Positions 44,519 through 55,347 are shown, numbered from the stretch's first letter. The stretch: DNA of 64,000 nt from Citrobacter youngae (GCF_003818115.1 NZ_RPOI01000016.1:1-64000), one strand, 5' to 3'. Numbers and translations: made by a program. Notes: generated from the letters alone by a model not told the origin.

Positions 44519-45067
44519 ATGGACAAATTTGACGCTAATCGCCGCAAACTGCTGGCGCTTGGTGGCATTGCCCTCGGCGCTGCCATCCTGCCTACGCCTG
44601 CGTTTGCTACACTCTCCACCCCACGTCCGCGTATATTGACTCTGAATAACCTGCATACCGGTGAGTCAATAAAAGCAGAGTTTTTTGATGGCAGGGGCTA
44701 TATTCAGGACGAATTAGCAAAACTTAATCACTTTTTCCGTGACTTTCGGGCGAATAAAGTGAAATCCATCGACCCGGGATTGTTTGATCAACTCTTCCGT
44801 CTGCAGGGATTGCTGGGTACGCGTAAACCCGTACAACTGATCTCCGGCTATCGTTCCATCGATACCAATAACGAACTCCGTGCACGTAGTCGTGGTGTGG
44901 CAAAGAAAAGCTACCACACGAAAGGCCAGGCCATGGATTTCCACATTGAAGGCATCGCATTAAGCAATATTCGCAAAGCTGCGTTATCTATGCGCGCAGG
45001 TGGTGTAGGATACTACCCCAGCAGTAACTTTGTGCATATCGACACCGGGCCTGCACGGCACTGGTGA
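44519..45067 (+). CDS. mepK: Murein endopeptidase MepK (YcbK)
   Basis: MepK is a DUF882 (M15-like) peptidase that preferentially cleaves 3-3 mDAP cross-links. The product is 182 residues. An RR-containing signal (NRRKLLALGGIALGAAI) suggests Tat-type export. The zinc site is SYHTKGQAMDFHIEG (His and Asp ligands) plus FVHIDTGP. It lies 176 bp after ldtD, the enzyme that makes the bond MepK breaks, and 28 bp before gloC. I infer functional balance, but the intergenic gap leaves co-transcription with ldtD open. Confidence 0.95.
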   Translation: MDKFDANRRKLLALGGIALGAAILPTPAFATLSTPRPRILTLNNLHTGESIKAEFFDGRGYIQDELAKLNHFFRDFRANKVKSIDPGLFDQLFRLQGLLGTRKPVQLISGYRSIDTNNELRARSRGVAKKSYHTKGQAMDFHIEGIALSNIRKAALSMRAGGVGYYPSSNFVHIDTGPARHW

Positions 45068-45095
45068 TCCGTAAGCTTAATGAAACAGGAGCTGT

Positions 45096-45743
45096 ATGAA
45101 CTATCGTATTATTCCGGTCACTGCATTCGCCCAGAACTGCTCGCTAATCTGGTGTGAGCAGACGCGTCTGGCCGCACTGGTCGATCCCGGCGGTGATGCC
45201 GAGAAAATCAAACAGGAAGTCGATGCCAGCGGTCTGACGCTCATGCAGATCCTGCTTACCCATGGACATCTTGACCATGTAGGGGCAGCGGCTGAACTGG
45301 CACAGCATTATGGTGTTCCGGTTATTGGTCCGGAAAAAGAAGATGAGTTCTGGTTACAGGGGCTCCCTGCTCAGAGCCGCATGTTTGGCCTGGGCGATTG
45401 TGAGCCGCTGACGCCCGATCGCTGGCTAAACGAAGGCGATCGGATTAGCGTCGGCAACGTAATCTTACAGGTGCTGCATTGCCCGGGTCACACGCCAGGG
45501 CATGTTGTCTTCTTTGATGAACAATCAAAGTTACTGATTTCAGGCGACGTGATTTTCAAAGGTGGCGTAGGGCGCAGTGATTTCCCGCGTGGGGATCACA
45601 GCCAATTGATTGATTCGATTAAACGTAAACTCTTGCCATTGGGTGATGACGTGACGTTTATCCCGGGTCACGGCCCACTTTCTACGCTGGGTAACGAACG
45701 GCTACATAACCCGTTCCTGCAGGATGAAATGCCAGTCTGGTAA
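45096..45743 (+). CDS. gloC: Hydroxyacylglutathione hydrolase GloC (YcbL)
   Basis: GloC is a type I glyoxalase II, which hydrolyses S-lactoylglutathione in methylglyoxal detoxification. The product is 215 residues, as in E. coli YcbL. The metallo-beta-lactamase metal motif is THGHLDH at residues 55-61, with the later ligands in [15 protein letters not shown] and [10 protein letters not shown]. It is 28 bp after mepK and is followed by a terminator shared with convergent aspC. Confidence 0.95.
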   Translation: MNYRIIPVTAFAQNCSLIWCEQTRLAALVDPGGDAEKIKQEVDASGLTLMQILLTHGHLDHVGAAAELAQHYGVPVIGPEKEDEFWLQGLPAQSRMFGLGDCEPLTPDRWLNEGDRISVGNVILQVLHCPGHTPGHVVFFDEQSKLLISGDVIFKGGVGRSDFPRGDHSQLIDSIKRKLLPLGDDVTFIPGHGPLSTLGNERLHNPFLQDEMPVW

Positions 45744-45757
45744 CACCGCAGATAAAT

Positions 45758-45783
45758 AAAAAGGCCGCGATTGCGGCCTTTTT
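45758..45783. terminator. Bidirectional terminator between gloC and aspC
   Basis: AAAAAGGCCGC, loop GATT, GCGGCCTTTTT is symmetric, with A and T runs on both sides. It ends gloC on the plus strand and aspC on the minus strand. Confidence 0.95.
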
Positions 45784-45795
45784 ATGCGCAATAAA

Positions 45796-46986
45796 TTACA
45801 GCACTGCGACAATCGCTTCGCACAGCGGTGCCATGTTATCTGGCGTCATTCCTGCGACGTTTACACGTCCGGAAGCGACGGCATAGACACCAAACTCTTC
45901 ACGCAGACGCAGAACCTGTTCTTTTGTCAGGCCGCTGAAAGAGAACATACCGTTCTGTTTGATGATAAAGCTGAAGTCGCGGTTTGCACCTTTCTCCTGC
46001 AGCGTATTGACAAACAGTAAACGCATGCGCTGAATACGTTGGCGCATGTCAGTCAGTTCCTGTTCCCAGATGGCACGCAGCGCATCGTTGCTCAGAATTG
46101 TGGCGACTACGGATGCACCGTGGGCTGGCGGGTTGGAGTAGTTCGCACGAATTACCGATTTCATCTGGCTAAAGGCACGGTCAACGGTTTCAGCATCAGC
46201 TGCAACCAGTGTACAGGCACCTACGCGCTCATTGTACAGACCAAAGTTTTTGGAATAGGAGCTGGCGACAATCAGCTCTTTATGCAGCGCGGCGAATGCA
46301 CGCAGACCCTCTGCATCTTCTTCCAGACCACGCGCAAAGCCCTGGTAGGCGAAGTCGAACAGTGGTAACCAACCTTTTTCGACTGACAGCTGAGCCAGCG
46401 TTTGCCACTGCTCCAGCGTCGGATCGATACCGGTCGGATTGTGGCAGCATCCGTGGAATAATACGACGTCGCCAGCTTGTGCTTCAGCCAGGCTTGCCAG
46501 CAACGCATCAAAGCCCAGTGAATGGTTTGCAGCATCGTAATAGTTATATTCACGCACTTCCAGACCAGCAGAATTAAATACGCTCTTATGGTTCGGCCAG
46601 CTTGGGTTGCTGACCCACACGCGTTTTGCGCTGGTGTTTTTTGCCAGGAAATCAGCGGCCACACGCAGGGCGCCCGTACCACCAGGGGTCTGTGCGGTAC
46701 GCGCGCGTTTTTCATTAATCAGAGCACTTTCTTTACCAAACAGTAATTCCTGAGTGCAGCGACCAAACTCTGGAATACCGTCAATGCCAAGATAGTTTTT
46801 GGTGGTTTCATTTTCCAGGATATATTGCTCGGCTTTTTTAACGCTGGTCAGTACCGGCGTTTTGCCTGTCTCATCTTTATATACACCGATTCCGAGGTTG
46901 ATTTTCCCCGGGCGGTCATCGGCACGAAACAAATCAGCCAGGCCCAAAATGGGGTCGGCAGGAGCGGCGGTAATGTTCTCAAACAT
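45796..46986 (-). CDS. aspC: Aspartate aminotransferase
   Basis: AspC interconverts aspartate and oxaloacetate with glutamate and 2-oxoglutarate, and also handles aromatic amino acids. The product is 396 residues, as in E. coli. It is a class I PLP aminotransferase with the PLP lysine in [16 protein letters not shown] (about residue 246). NPTGIDPT and the C-terminal GRVNVAGMT, with the substrate-binding Arg, are present. It lies downstream of ompF on the same strand, after the ompF terminator. Confidence 0.98.
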   Translation of the reverse strand: MFENITAAPADPILGLADLFRADDRPGKINLGIGVYKDETGKTPVLTSVKKAEQYILENETTKNYLGIDGIPEFGRCTQELLFGKESALINEKRARTAQTPGGTGALRVAADFLAKNTSAKRVWVSNPSWPNHKSVFNSAGLEVREYNYYDAANHSLGFDALLASLAEAQAGDVVLFHGCCHNPTGIDPTLEQWQTLAQLSVEKGWLPLFDFAYQGFARGLEEDAEGLRAFAALHKELIVASSYSKNFGLYNERVGACTLVAADAETVDRAFSQMKSVIRANYSNPPAHGASVVATILSNDALRAIWEQELTDMRQRIQRMRLLFVNTLQEKGANRDFSFIIKQNGMFSFSGLTKEQVLRLREEFGVYAVASGRVNVAGMTPDNMAPLCEAIVAVL

Positions 46987-47115
46987 GACGAGGTTCCATT
47001 GTGGTTACAGAAGGGAAGTCCGCTATCAGGTTAACGGTAGATTTACAAAATGCCAACCGTTAGTGACGAAAAGCAGGGGTGTTTTTTGAAGACGCAAGAA
47101 TCCGCTGGCGGATAT

Positions 47116-47144
47116 AAAAAAACAGGACCGAAGTCCTGTTTTTT
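47116..47144 (-). terminator. Terminator after ompF
   Basis: Read on the minus strand, AAAACAGGAC, loop TTCG, GTCCTGTTTTTTT forms a strong hairpin 26 bp beyond the ompF stop. Confidence 0.92.
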
Positions 47145-47169
47145 AGGCATTTAGCAAAGAGGTCTGCTA

Positions 47170-48246
47170 TTAGAACTGGTAAACGATACCCACTGCAACG
47201 GTGTCGTCAGAGCCTACGCCCAGTTTGTTGTCAGAATCGATCTGGTTGATGATGTAATCAACATAGGTGGACATGTTTTTGTTGAAGTAGTAAGTCGCGC
47301 CCACTTCGAAGTAGTTCACCAGATCTACGTCACCGATACCTTCGATATCCTTACCTTTAGATTTGGTATAGGCGAGGGACGGACGCAGGCCGAAGTCGAA
47401 TTGGTACTGAGCAACTAACAGTACGTCTTCAGTTTTGTTCGCATAACCGTTAGAAATGCGGGTTGCGTTGCGGGTTTCGCTGTAGTTCGCTGCCAGGTAG
47501 ATGTTGTTAGCATCGTATTTCACGCCGGTAGCCCACTGCTCAGCTTTGTCGCCATGGCCGCGCAGAAGCGGGTTTTGCTGGGCATCGGTACGGTCAGCCG
47601 CGCCGTATGCACCGACGATACCGAAGCCTTCGAATTCGTAGCTTACAGAGCCGCCAACGCCGTCACCATTAGAGCGACGAACGTCATCACGCTCGTTTTT
47701 ACCCAGGTACTGAACAGCGAAGTTCAGGCCTTCAACCAGACCGAAGAAGTTGGAGTTACGGTAAGTCGCGAGGCCACCGTTACGCTGAGAGAAGAACTGG
47801 TCGGAAGCCGCAGTATCGCCACCGAATTCTGGCAGCATATCGGTGTAACCCAGTGCATCGTATACGACGCCGTAGTTACGACCGTAATCGAAGGAACCTG
47901 CGTCACCGAATTTCAGACCAGCAAACGCCAGACGGGTTTTGTTCCCATTCTGAGAGTCGTCACCGCCTTCGGAGTTATTGCCGCTGAACTGGTATTCCCA
48001 CTGGCCGTAACCGGTCAGTTGGTCGTTAATCTGAGTTTCCCCTTTGAAACCAAGACGGGCGTAAGTTTGATCGCCATTAGGTGCGTAGGCGTTGTCACCG
48101 TTGTGCTTGGAAAAATAGTGCAGACCTACCGCTTTACCGTAGATGTCTACTTTATTGCCATCTTTGTTATAAACTTCTGCAGCGTTAGCTGCCCCGGCTA
48201 CCAGCAGAGCAGGGATAACCACTGCAAGAATATTGCGCTTCATCAT
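47170..48246 (-). CDS. ompF: Outer membrane porin OmpF
   Basis: OmpF is a trimeric 16-stranded porin for small hydrophilic solutes and a main route for beta-lactams. The product is 358 residues (362 in E. coli). The signal peptide is residues 1-22 ([22 protein letters not shown]), then mature [19 protein letters not shown]. The eyelet loop includes [17 protein letters not shown], and the C-terminal strand ends VAVGIVYQF with the terminal Phe needed for BAM assembly. Surface loops differ from E. coli (for example [18 protein letters not shown]). The upstream OmpR boxes and leader support ompF over ompC. Confidence 0.96.
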   Translation of the reverse strand: MMKRNILAVVIPALLVAGAANAAEVYNKDGNKVDIYGKAVGLHYFSKHNGDNAYAPNGDQTYARLGFKGETQINDQLTGYGQWEYQFSGNNSEGGDDSQNGNKTRLAFAGLKFGDAGSFDYGRNYGVVYDALGYTDMLPEFGGDTAASDQFFSQRNGGLATYRNSNFFGLVEGLNFAVQYLGKNERDDVRRSNGDGVGGSVSYEFEGFGIVGAYGAADRTDAQQNPLLRGHGDKAEQWATGVKYDANNIYLAANYSETRNATRISNGYANKTEDVLLVAQYQFDFGLRPSLAYTKSKGKDIEGIGDVDLVNYFEVGATYYFNKNMSTYVDYIINQIDSDNKLGVGSDDTVAVGIVYQF

Positions 48247-48262
48247 TATTTATTACCCTCAT
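48236..48262 (-). promoter_or_regulatory. ompF translation initiation region (candidate MicF target)
   Basis: On the minus strand the leader reads AAACCGATGAGGGTAATAAA before ATGATGAAGCG, very close to E. coli ompF, where the sRNA MicF pairs across the ribosome-binding site GAGGG and start codon. The micF gene itself is not in this window. Confidence 0.55.
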
Positions 48263-48396
48263 CGGTTTTTATATGACACCTGCCACTGCCGCCAATAAAT
48301 TCCGTCAATAAAAATTTACGGAACTATTGATGAGAGTTTGGTGTCTTTATGTGTCTGCAGGCATCTTTCCATTCAAACTACCGTTTCGCTACTCTC

Positions 48397-48456
48397 AAAG
48401 TGCTACAAATATAAAGATTTAGTTTCAAAAAGAAAAAATGTGTAACAAAATGTTAT
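48397..48456 (-). promoter_or_regulatory. OmpR box cluster F1-F2-F3 of ompF
   Basis: Three tandem 20-bp units match the E. coli ompF OmpR sites in order: F3 (48397-48416, CTTTATATTTGTAGCACTTT on the minus strand), F2 (48417-48436, TTTTCTTTTTGAAACTAAAT) and F1 (48437-48456, containing GTTACACATTT). They lie about 150-210 bp upstream of the ompF start. The match to E. coli is recalled, not aligned. Confidence 0.8.
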
Positions 48457-48815
48457 TTTTATGCAACTTTGTGAACGACTTCAAATTTCAGGTGTCCCTG
48501 CGATTGAATTTTGCTCAGTTTTATCTATTTATATGATTTTCTTATACTTAATTTTGCTAACGACATTTTTATCTAGCCCCGCAAAAAAGAACCATTTTTA
48601 CAAATGCATATTTTGGCCGTCCAGAATGCCGTGCGAATGGGTAATAAATGCCTATTTGATCATGAAGTGCTAATCCACAATAAAAATAGTGATTATTTTT
48701 TTGTTCTCAAATGTTGCAGTGAAACATTGCGTAACAGGAAGGGGGAATTTACGGGTTGAGTTTAGTGCGGGATGAGAGTCCATCTAAGGCGACAAATACA
48801 GCAATGCGCTGAGCG
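48457..48815. other. Intergenic DNA between ompF control region and asnS, no gene supported
   Basis: This is about 360 bp of AT-rich DNA with scattered A/T runs. It holds a 70-codon open frame (48461-48673) with a hydrophobic stretch but no ribosome-binding site or recognisable relative. In E. coli the region far upstream of ompF holds the F4 OmpR site and IHF sites; I could not place them here. Confidence 0.5.
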
Positions 48816-48841
48816 AAAAAAGGCCAGCAATGCTGGCCTTT
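48816..48841 (-). terminator. Terminator after asnS
   Basis: AAAGGCCAGCA pairs with TGCTGGCCTTT around one base, with an A run on the plus-strand left side, which reads as a T run on the minus strand. It lies 19 bp beyond the asnS stop. Confidence 0.93.
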
Positions 48842-48859
48842 ATGATTAAAGCGACAACG

Positions 48860-50260
48860 TTAGAAGCTGGCGTTACGCGGTGTACGCGGGAACGGAATAA
48901 CATCGCGGACGTTCTGTACGCCGGTGACATAAGCGATCAGACGCTCAAAGCCCAAACCAAAACCGGAATGCGGAACGGTACCGTAGCGACGCAGATCGCG
49001 ATACCACCAGTAATCTTCTTTGTTCAGACCCATCTCCAGCATACGGGCATCCAGCACGTCCAGACGCTCTTCACGCTGAGAACCACCGATGATTTCACCG
49101 ATTCCCGGTGCCAGCACGTCCATTGCCGCCACGGTTTTACCGTCGTCGTTAAGGCGCATATAAAACGCCTTAATATCTTTCGGATAGTTTTTAACAACCA
49201 CCGGCGCTTTAAAGTGTTCTTCGGCAAGATAGCGTTCATGCTCAGAAGACAGATCAACACCCCAGTAAACCGGGTTTTCAAACTGTTTGCCGCATTTTTC
49301 CAGGATGCTTACCGCATCGGTGTAATCCACCTGCGCGAAGTCAGCATCAATAAAACGTTCCAGGCGTGATACCGCGTCTTTGTCGACACGTTCGGCGAAG
49401 AACTTCATATCATCCGCACGTTCTTCCAGTACGGCTTTGAACGCGTATTTCAGCATTGCTTCAGCCAGACCTGCAACATCGTTCAGATCGGCAAAAGCGA
49501 CTTCCGGCTCAAGCATCCAAAACTCTGCGAGGTGACGGCTGGTGTTGGAGTTTTCCGCACGGAAAGTCGGTCCAAAGGTATAAATTTTGGACAGGGCGCA
49601 GGCGTAAGTTTCACCGTTCAACTGACCGGAAACGGTCAGGAACGCTTCCTTACCAAAGAAGTCTTTATCGAAATCGACTTTACCCTGATCGTTACGCGGC
49701 AGGTTTTCCAGATCCAGCGTAGAAACACGGAACATTTCACCCGCACCTTCCGTATCGGAAGCGGTGATCAGCGGAGTAGATACCCAAAAGAAACCCTGCT
49801 CATGGAAGAAGCGATGCAGCGCTTGCGCCAGCGTATGACGTACGCGCGCTACCGCACCAATCATATTGGTGCGCGGACGCATATGCGCCACTTCACGCAG
49901 ATACTCAATGCTGTGACGCTTAGCCGCCATTGGGTAGGTATCAGGATCTTCAACCCAGCCCGCGACTTCAACTTCAGTGGCCTGAATTTCAAAGCTCTGT
50001 CCTTGTCCAGGTGATGCAACGACTTTACCCGTTACGATAACTGAACAACCCGTCGTCAGGCGCAGTACGTCCTGATTGTAATTGGGCAGAGAATTATTGA
50101 TGACGGCCTGTACAGGATCAAAGCAGGAACCGTCATAAACGGCGAGGAAGGAGATGCCAGCTTTTGAATCTCGGCGGGTACGCACCCATCCGCGCACGGT
50201 GACTTCGCTGTCAACGGCTACGCGGCCCTGGAGTACGTCGGCTACAGGCACAACGCTCAT
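48860..50260 (-). CDS. asnS: Asparaginyl-tRNA synthetase
   Basis: AsnS charges tRNA-Asn. The start is the ATG at 50260 ([20 protein letters not shown]), giving 466 residues as in E. coli; the longer frame of 28 residues is not supported. The N-terminal OB anticodon domain ([23 protein letters not shown]) precedes the class IIb core, with motif 2 in [23 protein letters not shown] and motif 3 in [12 protein letters not shown]. It is a single gene, with its own terminator before the ompF control region. Confidence 0.98.
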   Translation of the reverse strand: MSVVPVADVLQGRVAVDSEVTVRGWVRTRRDSKAGISFLAVYDGSCFDPVQAVINNSLPNYNQDVLRLTTGCSVIVTGKVVASPGQGQSFEIQATEVEVAGWVEDPDTYPMAAKRHSIEYLREVAHMRPRTNMIGAVARVRHTLAQALHRFFHEQGFFWVSTPLITASDTEGAGEMFRVSTLDLENLPRNDQGKVDFDKDFFGKEAFLTVSGQLNGETYACALSKIYTFGPTFRAENSNTSRHLAEFWMLEPEVAFADLNDVAGLAEAMLKYAFKAVLEERADDMKFFAERVDKDAVSRLERFIDADFAQVDYTDAVSILEKCGKQFENPVYWGVDLSSEHERYLAEEHFKAPVVVKNYPKDIKAFYMRLNDDGKTVAAMDVLAPGIGEIIGGSQREERLDVLDARMLEMGLNKEDYWWYRDLRRYGTVPHSGFGLGFERLIAYVTGVQNVRDVIPFPRTPRNASF

Positions 50261-50395
50261 AATATTCTCTCTGTTAATAGTCGGATATATAAACACATGT
50301 CCACCCATAATGGGGGGGATACCTATGTTACCTGGCATCTGCAATCAGACAAGCAGAATTCGTAGCTGGAGTGAAAGATTTCGGAAATAAACGTG

Positions 50396-50418
50396 AAAAG
50401 GGAGCCAAAGTGGCTCCC
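50396..50418 (-). terminator. Terminator after pncB
   Basis: Read on the minus strand, GGGAGCCA, loop CTT, TGGCTCCC is followed by TTTTC. It begins about 9 bp beyond the pncB stop. Confidence 0.85.
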
Positions 50419-50426
50419 TGGAAGGA

Positions 50427-51629
50427 CTAGCTGGCTTTTTTAATATGCGGGAGATCGAAGGCTTTGCGCAGCGCGCGCACAAACGCTTTATCATGGCAGA
50501 TGGTTTTACCCGGGCTGTCAGATAACTTCGCCACCGGTTTGCCGTTACATTCGACCAGCTTGATAACGATATTCAGCGGCTTAACCTGGGGGATGTTACA
50601 CGTCAGGCGTGTCCCGATACCAAAGCTCAACTGCACGCGAGAAGAGAAGTGGCGGTAGAGTTCAATCGCTTTATTCAGATCGAGGTTATCGGAGAACACC
50701 AGCGTTTTGCTTTGCGGGTCAATGCCCAGTTTTTCATAATGGGCGATGGCTTTCTCACCCCATTCCACCGGATCGCCAGAGTCGTGGCGCAAACCCTGGT
50801 AGCGGGTCGCAAACTCAACGCCAAAGTCGCGCAAAAACGCGTCCATGGTGATGCAATCGGTCAGGGCGATGCCGAGCTGGTCGGGATATTCGTTCAGCCA
50901 GGCGGCCAGGGCAACGCGCTGGCTGGTGGCAAGCTCAGGGCTGATTTGCTGGTGTGCCTGGAACCATTCATGCGCCTGGGTTCCCATCGGCGTTAATGAC
51001 AAACGACGGGCAAGATCGTAGTTGCTGGTGCCAACAAACCACGGCTCTTGCTGCAGGCGTTTAACGATAGCCTGCTGGACTTCACGTGAAAAACGACGAC
51101 GCGTACCGAAATCCATCAGATGGAAGCGGGACATATCGACATCTTTCGTTAAAGCAGAGAATTCTGCTAATTTGTTTTCCAGCTCAGCCAGCGCCTGTGG
51201 GACGCCTGATTCGGGCGAGCGATAACGGTGTACCAGCTCGCTTATCACCGCTAACAGCGGAACTTCCCACATGATCACTTCGCGCCATGGCCCGGTTAAG
51301 CGAATGTTCAACTTACCGTTGTCATTGGTGACGCAAACCTGTTCCGGGTTATAGCGGAAATCACGTAACCAGGTGAGGTAATCAGCTTTGAAGAAAGGCA
51401 GGCCGGAGAGCCACTGGTACTCGTCCTCCTGCAGTCGCAGGTGCTGCATAGCATTCACCTGTTCGCGAATAGAATCGGCATAAATACCGAGCAGGTCATC
51501 GCCACGGCAACGAAATTCAGCCGCTACTTGTACATCATAGTAGTGGTGAAAAACGGCTTGCTGCATATGCAACTTATAAGCGTCTGTATCCAGCAGCGAG
51601 TGCAGAACAGGAGAAGCGAATTGTGTCAT
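50427..51629 (-). CDS. pncB: Nicotinate phosphoribosyltransferase
   Basis: PncB converts nicotinate and PRPP to nicotinate mononucleotide in NAD salvage. The start is the ATG at 51629 ([20 protein letters not shown]), giving 400 residues; the longer frame of 16 residues is unsupported. The conserved [12 protein letters not shown] is near residue 175, [10 protein letters not shown] near 202 and [14 protein letters not shown] near 281. It is divergent from pepN across 266 bp. Confidence 0.97.
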   Translation of the reverse strand: MTQFASPVLHSLLDTDAYKLHMQQAVFHHYYDVQVAAEFRCRGDDLLGIYADSIREQVNAMQHLRLQEDEYQWLSGLPFFKADYLTWLRDFRYNPEQVCVTNDNGKLNIRLTGPWREVIMWEVPLLAVISELVHRYRSPESGVPQALAELENKLAEFSALTKDVDMSRFHLMDFGTRRRFSREVQQAIVKRLQQEPWFVGTSNYDLARRLSLTPMGTQAHEWFQAHQQISPELATSQRVALAAWLNEYPDQLGIALTDCITMDAFLRDFGVEFATRYQGLRHDSGDPVEWGEKAIAHYEKLGIDPQSKTLVFSDNLDLNKAIELYRHFSSRVQLSFGIGTRLTCNIPQVKPLNIVIKLVECNGKPVAKLSDSPGKTICHDKAFVRALRKAFDLPHIKKAS

Positions 51630-51895
51630 AGGTGCGCAGTAGCATCCTCTCACGGGAGCGTTTAGTACAATAAACAACTAAGAAAACCGCTGGAGTATAC
51701 CCTGTTTAGCGATTTATTGAACCCCGATCACACCATAAGCTGTCTTTCTGGTCGAGGGCAATTCGTGCCGCGTGTTATAAAAATGTAGCAAAAAGGGCGT
51801 TTGTGCCTGAAAAGATGAACATTCTGCGTAGCGTGATTTACGCAACAGGAATAGACTGAAGCCGAGACTCTACCAAAGATGCTAAAGGTTTTTTT

Positions 51896-54508
51896 ATGAC
51901 ACAACAGCCACAAGCCAAATACCGCCACGACTACCGTGCGCCGGATTACCAGATTACTGATATTGACTTGACCTTTGACCTGGATGCTGAAAAAACCGTG
52001 GTCACCGCAGTGAGCCAGGCTGTCCGTCATGGTGCATCCGATGCGCCCCTGCGCCTGAATGGCGAAGATCTGACCCTGGTGTCAATCCACGTGAATGATG
52101 AACCGTGGACAGCATATAAAGAAGAAGAGGGCGCTCTGGTCATCAATCAACTGCCGGAACGTTTTACGCTGCGTATCGTGAATGAAATTAGCCCAGCGGC
52201 GAATACCGCGCTGGAAGGACTGTACAAGTCAGGTGACGCGCTGTGTACCCAGTGCGAAGCGGAAGGCTTTCGCCATATTACCTGGTATCTCGACAGGCCG
52301 GACGTGCTGGCGCGTTTTACGACCAAAATTATTGCCGATAAAACCAGATATCCATTCCTGCTTTCCAACGGTAACCGTGTTGCGCAGGGCGAACTGGAAA
52401 ACGGTCGCCACTGGGTGCAGTGGCAGGATCCATTCCCGAAACCGTGCTATTTGTTTGCGCTGGTAGCAGGTGATTTCGACGTGCTGCGCGACACCTTTAC
52501 CACCCGCTCCGGGCGTGAGGTGGCGCTGGAACTGTATGTCGATCGTGGGAACCTGGACCGCGCGCCGTGGGCGATGACCTCGCTGAAAAACTCCATGAAA
52601 TGGGATGAAGAGCGCTTTGGCCTCGAATATGATCTCGACATCTATATGATTGTCGCCGTGGATTTTTTCAACATGGGCGCGATGGAGAATAAAGGTCTGA
52701 ACATCTTTAACTCCAAATACGTGCTGGCGCGTACCGATACCGCCACCGACAAAGATTACCTCGATATTGAGCGCGTCATCGGTCACGAATATTTCCACAA
52801 CTGGACCGGTAACCGTGTCACCTGCCGCGACTGGTTCCAGCTTAGCCTGAAAGAGGGGTTAACCGTGTTCCGCGATCAGGAATTCAGTTCCGATCTTGGC
52901 TCACGTGCGGTAAACCGTATCAGCAATGTGCGTACCATGCGCGGCCTGCAGTTTGCTGAGGACGCCAGCCCGATGGCGCATCCTATCCGTCCGGATATGG
53001 TCATCGAAATGAACAACTTCTATACCCTGACCGTATATGAGAAGGGTGCGGAAGTGATTCGTATGATCCACACCCTGCTGGGTGAGGCTAACTTCCAGAA
53101 AGGGATGCAGCTGTACTTTGAGCGTCACGATGGTAGCGCTGCAACCTGTGATGATTTCGTGCAGGCGATGGAAGATGCCTCCAACGTCGATCTCTCCCAT
53201 TTCCGCCGCTGGTACAGCCAGTCCGGTACGCCGATTCTGACCGTGCGAGATGACTACAATCCAGCAACGGAACAGTACACGCTGACTATCAGCCAGCGTA
53301 CGCCAGCCACGCCGGATCAGGCTGAAAAGCAGCCCTTGCATATTCCTTTTGCCCTTGAGTTGTATGACAACGAAGGGAAAGTGATCCCGCTACAAAAAGG
53401 CGGGCACCCGGTGAATTCCGTACTCAACGTCACCCAGGCAGAGCAGACGTTTGTCTTTGATAACGTCTACTTCCAGCCGGTTCCGGCGCTGCTGTGCGAA
53501 TTCTCCGCGCCGGTGAAACTGGAATATAAATGGAGCGATCAGCAACTGACCTTCCTGATGCGCCATGCGCGTAACGATTTCTCTCGTTGGGATGCGGCCC
53601 AAAGCCTGCTGGCGACCTATATTAAGCTCAACGTTGCCCGTCATCAGCAGGGACAACCGCTGTCGCTGCCGGTACACGTGGCCGATGCATTCCGCGCAAT
53701 TTTGCTCGATGAGAAAATCGATCCGGCACTGGCGGCAGAGATCCTGACGCTGCCTTCAGTAAATGAAATTGCCGAACTGTTCGACATCATCGATCCGGTG
53801 GCGATCGCCGAGGTACGCGAAGCGTTAACCCGCACGCTGGCGGCCGAGCTGGCGGATGAATTCCTCGCCATCTATAACGCTAATCATCTTGATGAGTATC
53901 GCGTAGAGCATGGCGATATTGGCAAACGTACGCTGCGCAATGCCTGCCTGCGCTTCCTGGCCTTTGGCGAAATCCATCTGGCTGACACGCTGGTAAGCAA
54001 GCAGTACCGTGAAGCGAATAACATGACCGATGCGCTGGCGGCGCTGTCTGCGGCGGTCGCAGCACAGTTGCCGTGTCGTGACGCGCTGATGCAGGAATAC
54101 GACGACAAATGGCATCACGACGGTCTGGTGATGGATAAATGGTTTATCCTGCAGTCCACCAGCCCGGCGAGAAATGTGCTGGAAACGGTACGCGGCCTGC
54201 TGAAGCATCGTTCCTTTAGTATGAGTAACCCGAACCGAATCCGTTCGCTGATTGGTGCCTTTGCGGGGAGCAACCCGGCGGCATTCCATGCGGAAGATGG
54301 TAGCGGTTATCAGTTCCTGGTGGACATGCTGACTGAGCTCAACAGCCGTAATCCGCAGGTGGCGTCACGTCTGATTGAGCCGTTGATTCGTTTAAAACGC
54401 TATGATGCAAAACGTCAGGCGAAGATGCGTGCGGCGCTGGAACAGCTGAAAGGTCTGGAGAATCTGTCGGGCGATCTGTTCGAAAAGATCTCTAAAGCGT
54501 TAGCCTGA
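51896..54508 (+). CDS. pepN: Aminopeptidase N
   Basis: PepN is the main cytosolic M1 aminopeptidase, releasing N-terminal residues with broad specificity. The product is 870 residues, as in E. coli. The exopeptidase motif GAMEN lies in NMGAMENKGLNIF (about residue 261), and the zinc motif HEYFHNWTGNR at about 297-307, with the third ligand Glu in SLKEGLTVFRDQEF. The C-terminal helical dome is complete. A REP element follows the gene. Confidence 0.98.
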   Translation: MTQQPQAKYRHDYRAPDYQITDIDLTFDLDAEKTVVTAVSQAVRHGASDAPLRLNGEDLTLVSIHVNDEPWTAYKEEEGALVINQLPERFTLRIVNEISPAANTALEGLYKSGDALCTQCEAEGFRHITWYLDRPDVLARFTTKIIADKTRYPFLLSNGNRVAQGELENGRHWVQWQDPFPKPCYLFALVAGDFDVLRDTFTTRSGREVALELYVDRGNLDRAPWAMTSLKNSMKWDEERFGLEYDLDIYMIVAVDFFNMGAMENKGLNIFNSKYVLARTDTATDKDYLDIERVIGHEYFHNWTGNRVTCRDWFQLSLKEGLTVFRDQEFSSDLGSRAVNRISNVRTMRGLQFAEDASPMAHPIRPDMVIEMNNFYTLTVYEKGAEVIRMIHTLLGEANFQKGMQLYFERHDGSAATCDDFVQAMEDASNVDLSHFRRWYSQSGTPILTVRDDYNPATEQYTLTISQRTPATPDQAEKQPLHIPFALELYDNEGKVIPLQKGGHPVNSVLNVTQAEQTFVFDNVYFQPVPALLCEFSAPVKLEYKWSDQQLTFLMRHARNDFSRWDAAQSLLATYIKLNVARHQQGQPLSLPVHVADAFRAILLDEKIDPALAAEILTLPSVNEIAELFDIIDPVAIAEVREALTRTLAAELADEFLAIYNANHLDEYRVEHGDIGKRTLRNACLRFLAFGEIHLADTLVSKQYREANNMTDALAALSAAVAAQLPCRDALMQEYDDKWHHDGLVMDKWFILQSTSPARNVLETVRGLLKHRSFSMSNPNRIRSLIGAFAGSNPAAFHAEDGSGYQFLVDMLTELNSRNPQVASRLIEPLIRLKRYDAKRQAKMRAALEQLKGLENLSGDLFEKISKALA

Positions 54509-54514
54509 TAATAT

Positions 54515-54576
54515 TGCCGGATGGGTCCGGCCTACCATTCACGCGTAGGCCGGATAAGCGGTAGCGCCATCCGGCA
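54515..54576. repeat. REP/BIME element between pepN and ssuB
   Basis: Outer arms GCCGGATG and CATCCGGC and inner arms GTCCGGCCTAC and GTAGGCCGGATAAG form a nested palindrome typical of enterobacterial BIMEs. It fills the space between convergent pepN and ssuB and probably stabilises their 3' ends. Confidence 0.9.
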
Positions 54577-54579
54577 TTT

Positions 54580-55347
54580 TTAACCTTGCTTGCGTAGCTG
54601 AACTTCATTTTCGCCACGCTGCATCACCCGATTCAACACCTCGGCTTCCAGTTCTGCCAGACGCACCGATCCAATCCGGCGTGGTCGCGCAATATCCACC
54701 GTTAAATCCAGTCCGATTTTTCCATCCTCAATCAGCAAAACGCGATCGGCCATTGCCACAGCTTCACTCACGTCATGGGTGACCAGCAGTACGGTAAAGC
54801 CGTGCTCTTGCCACAAAGAGACAATCAGCTCCTGCATTTCAAGGCGGGTTAAGGCATCCAGCGCGCCGAGGGGTTCATCCAGCAGAAGCAGACCGGGGCG
54901 ATGAATTAATGCCCGCGCCAGAGCCACGCGCTGTTTTTGTCCGCCAGAAAGCGCTGCGGGCCACTCCTGAGCACGATTCTCCAGCCCAACTGCGGCCAGC
55001 GCATCTCGGGCTGCATTGCGCCACTGACCTTTCAGACCCAGACCCACGTTATCGATAACCGTCTTCCATGGCAGCAGACGCGCATCCTGAAACATCATTC
55101 GCGTATCATCCTGAATCTCTGCCAGCGGGGTGGTTCCGGCGAGTAATGCGCCAGAGGTGGGCGACTCCAGCCCAGCCAGCAGGCGCAGCAACGTACTTTT
55201 ACCTCCGCCACTGCGGCCTACCACGGCAACGAACTGTCCGGCCGGAATATGCAAATCTAACTGATTGAGCACCGTATTGGCGGCGTATTGTTTCGTTACG
55301 GCACTTAGCAAAAGCGGTGTGCCCTGGTTCAGGCGAGCGGTGTTCAT
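54580..55347 (-). CDS. ssuB: Aliphatic sulfonate ABC transporter ATP-binding protein
   Basis: SsuB is the ATPase of the alkanesulfonate importer. The start is the ATG at 55347 ([20 protein letters not shown]), giving 255 residues; a frame reaching 71 residues further overlaps ssuC. Walker A is [10 protein letters not shown] near residue 43, the signature ALSGGQKQR, Walker [13 protein letters not shown] and the switch VTHDVSEA. It is the last gene of ssuEADCB and overlaps ssuC by four bases. Confidence 0.96.
   Translation of the reverse strand: MNTARLNQGTPLLLSAVTKQYAANTVLNQLDLHIPAGQFVAVVGRSGGGKSTLLRLLAGLESPTSGALLAGTTPLAEIQDDTRMMFQDARLLPWKTVIDNVGLGLKGQWRNAARDALAAVGLENRAQEWPAALSGGQKQRVALARALIHRPGLLLLDEPLGALDALTRLEMQELIVSLWQEHGFTVLLVTHDVSEAVAMADRVLLIEDGKIGLDLTVDIARPRRIGSVRLAELEAEVLNRVMQRGENEVQLRKQG

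Noticed and set aside
48461-48673. 70-codon hydrophobic frame upstream of ompF
   Set aside because: Starts at the edge of the OmpR-binding DNA, has no ribosome-binding site and no recognised relative.
51671-51708. TAAACA (51671-51676) and TGTTTA (51703-51708) as a NadR operator of pncB
   Set aside because: The half-sites are in the reverse order and 26 bp apart, unlike TGTTTA-N6-TAAACA.
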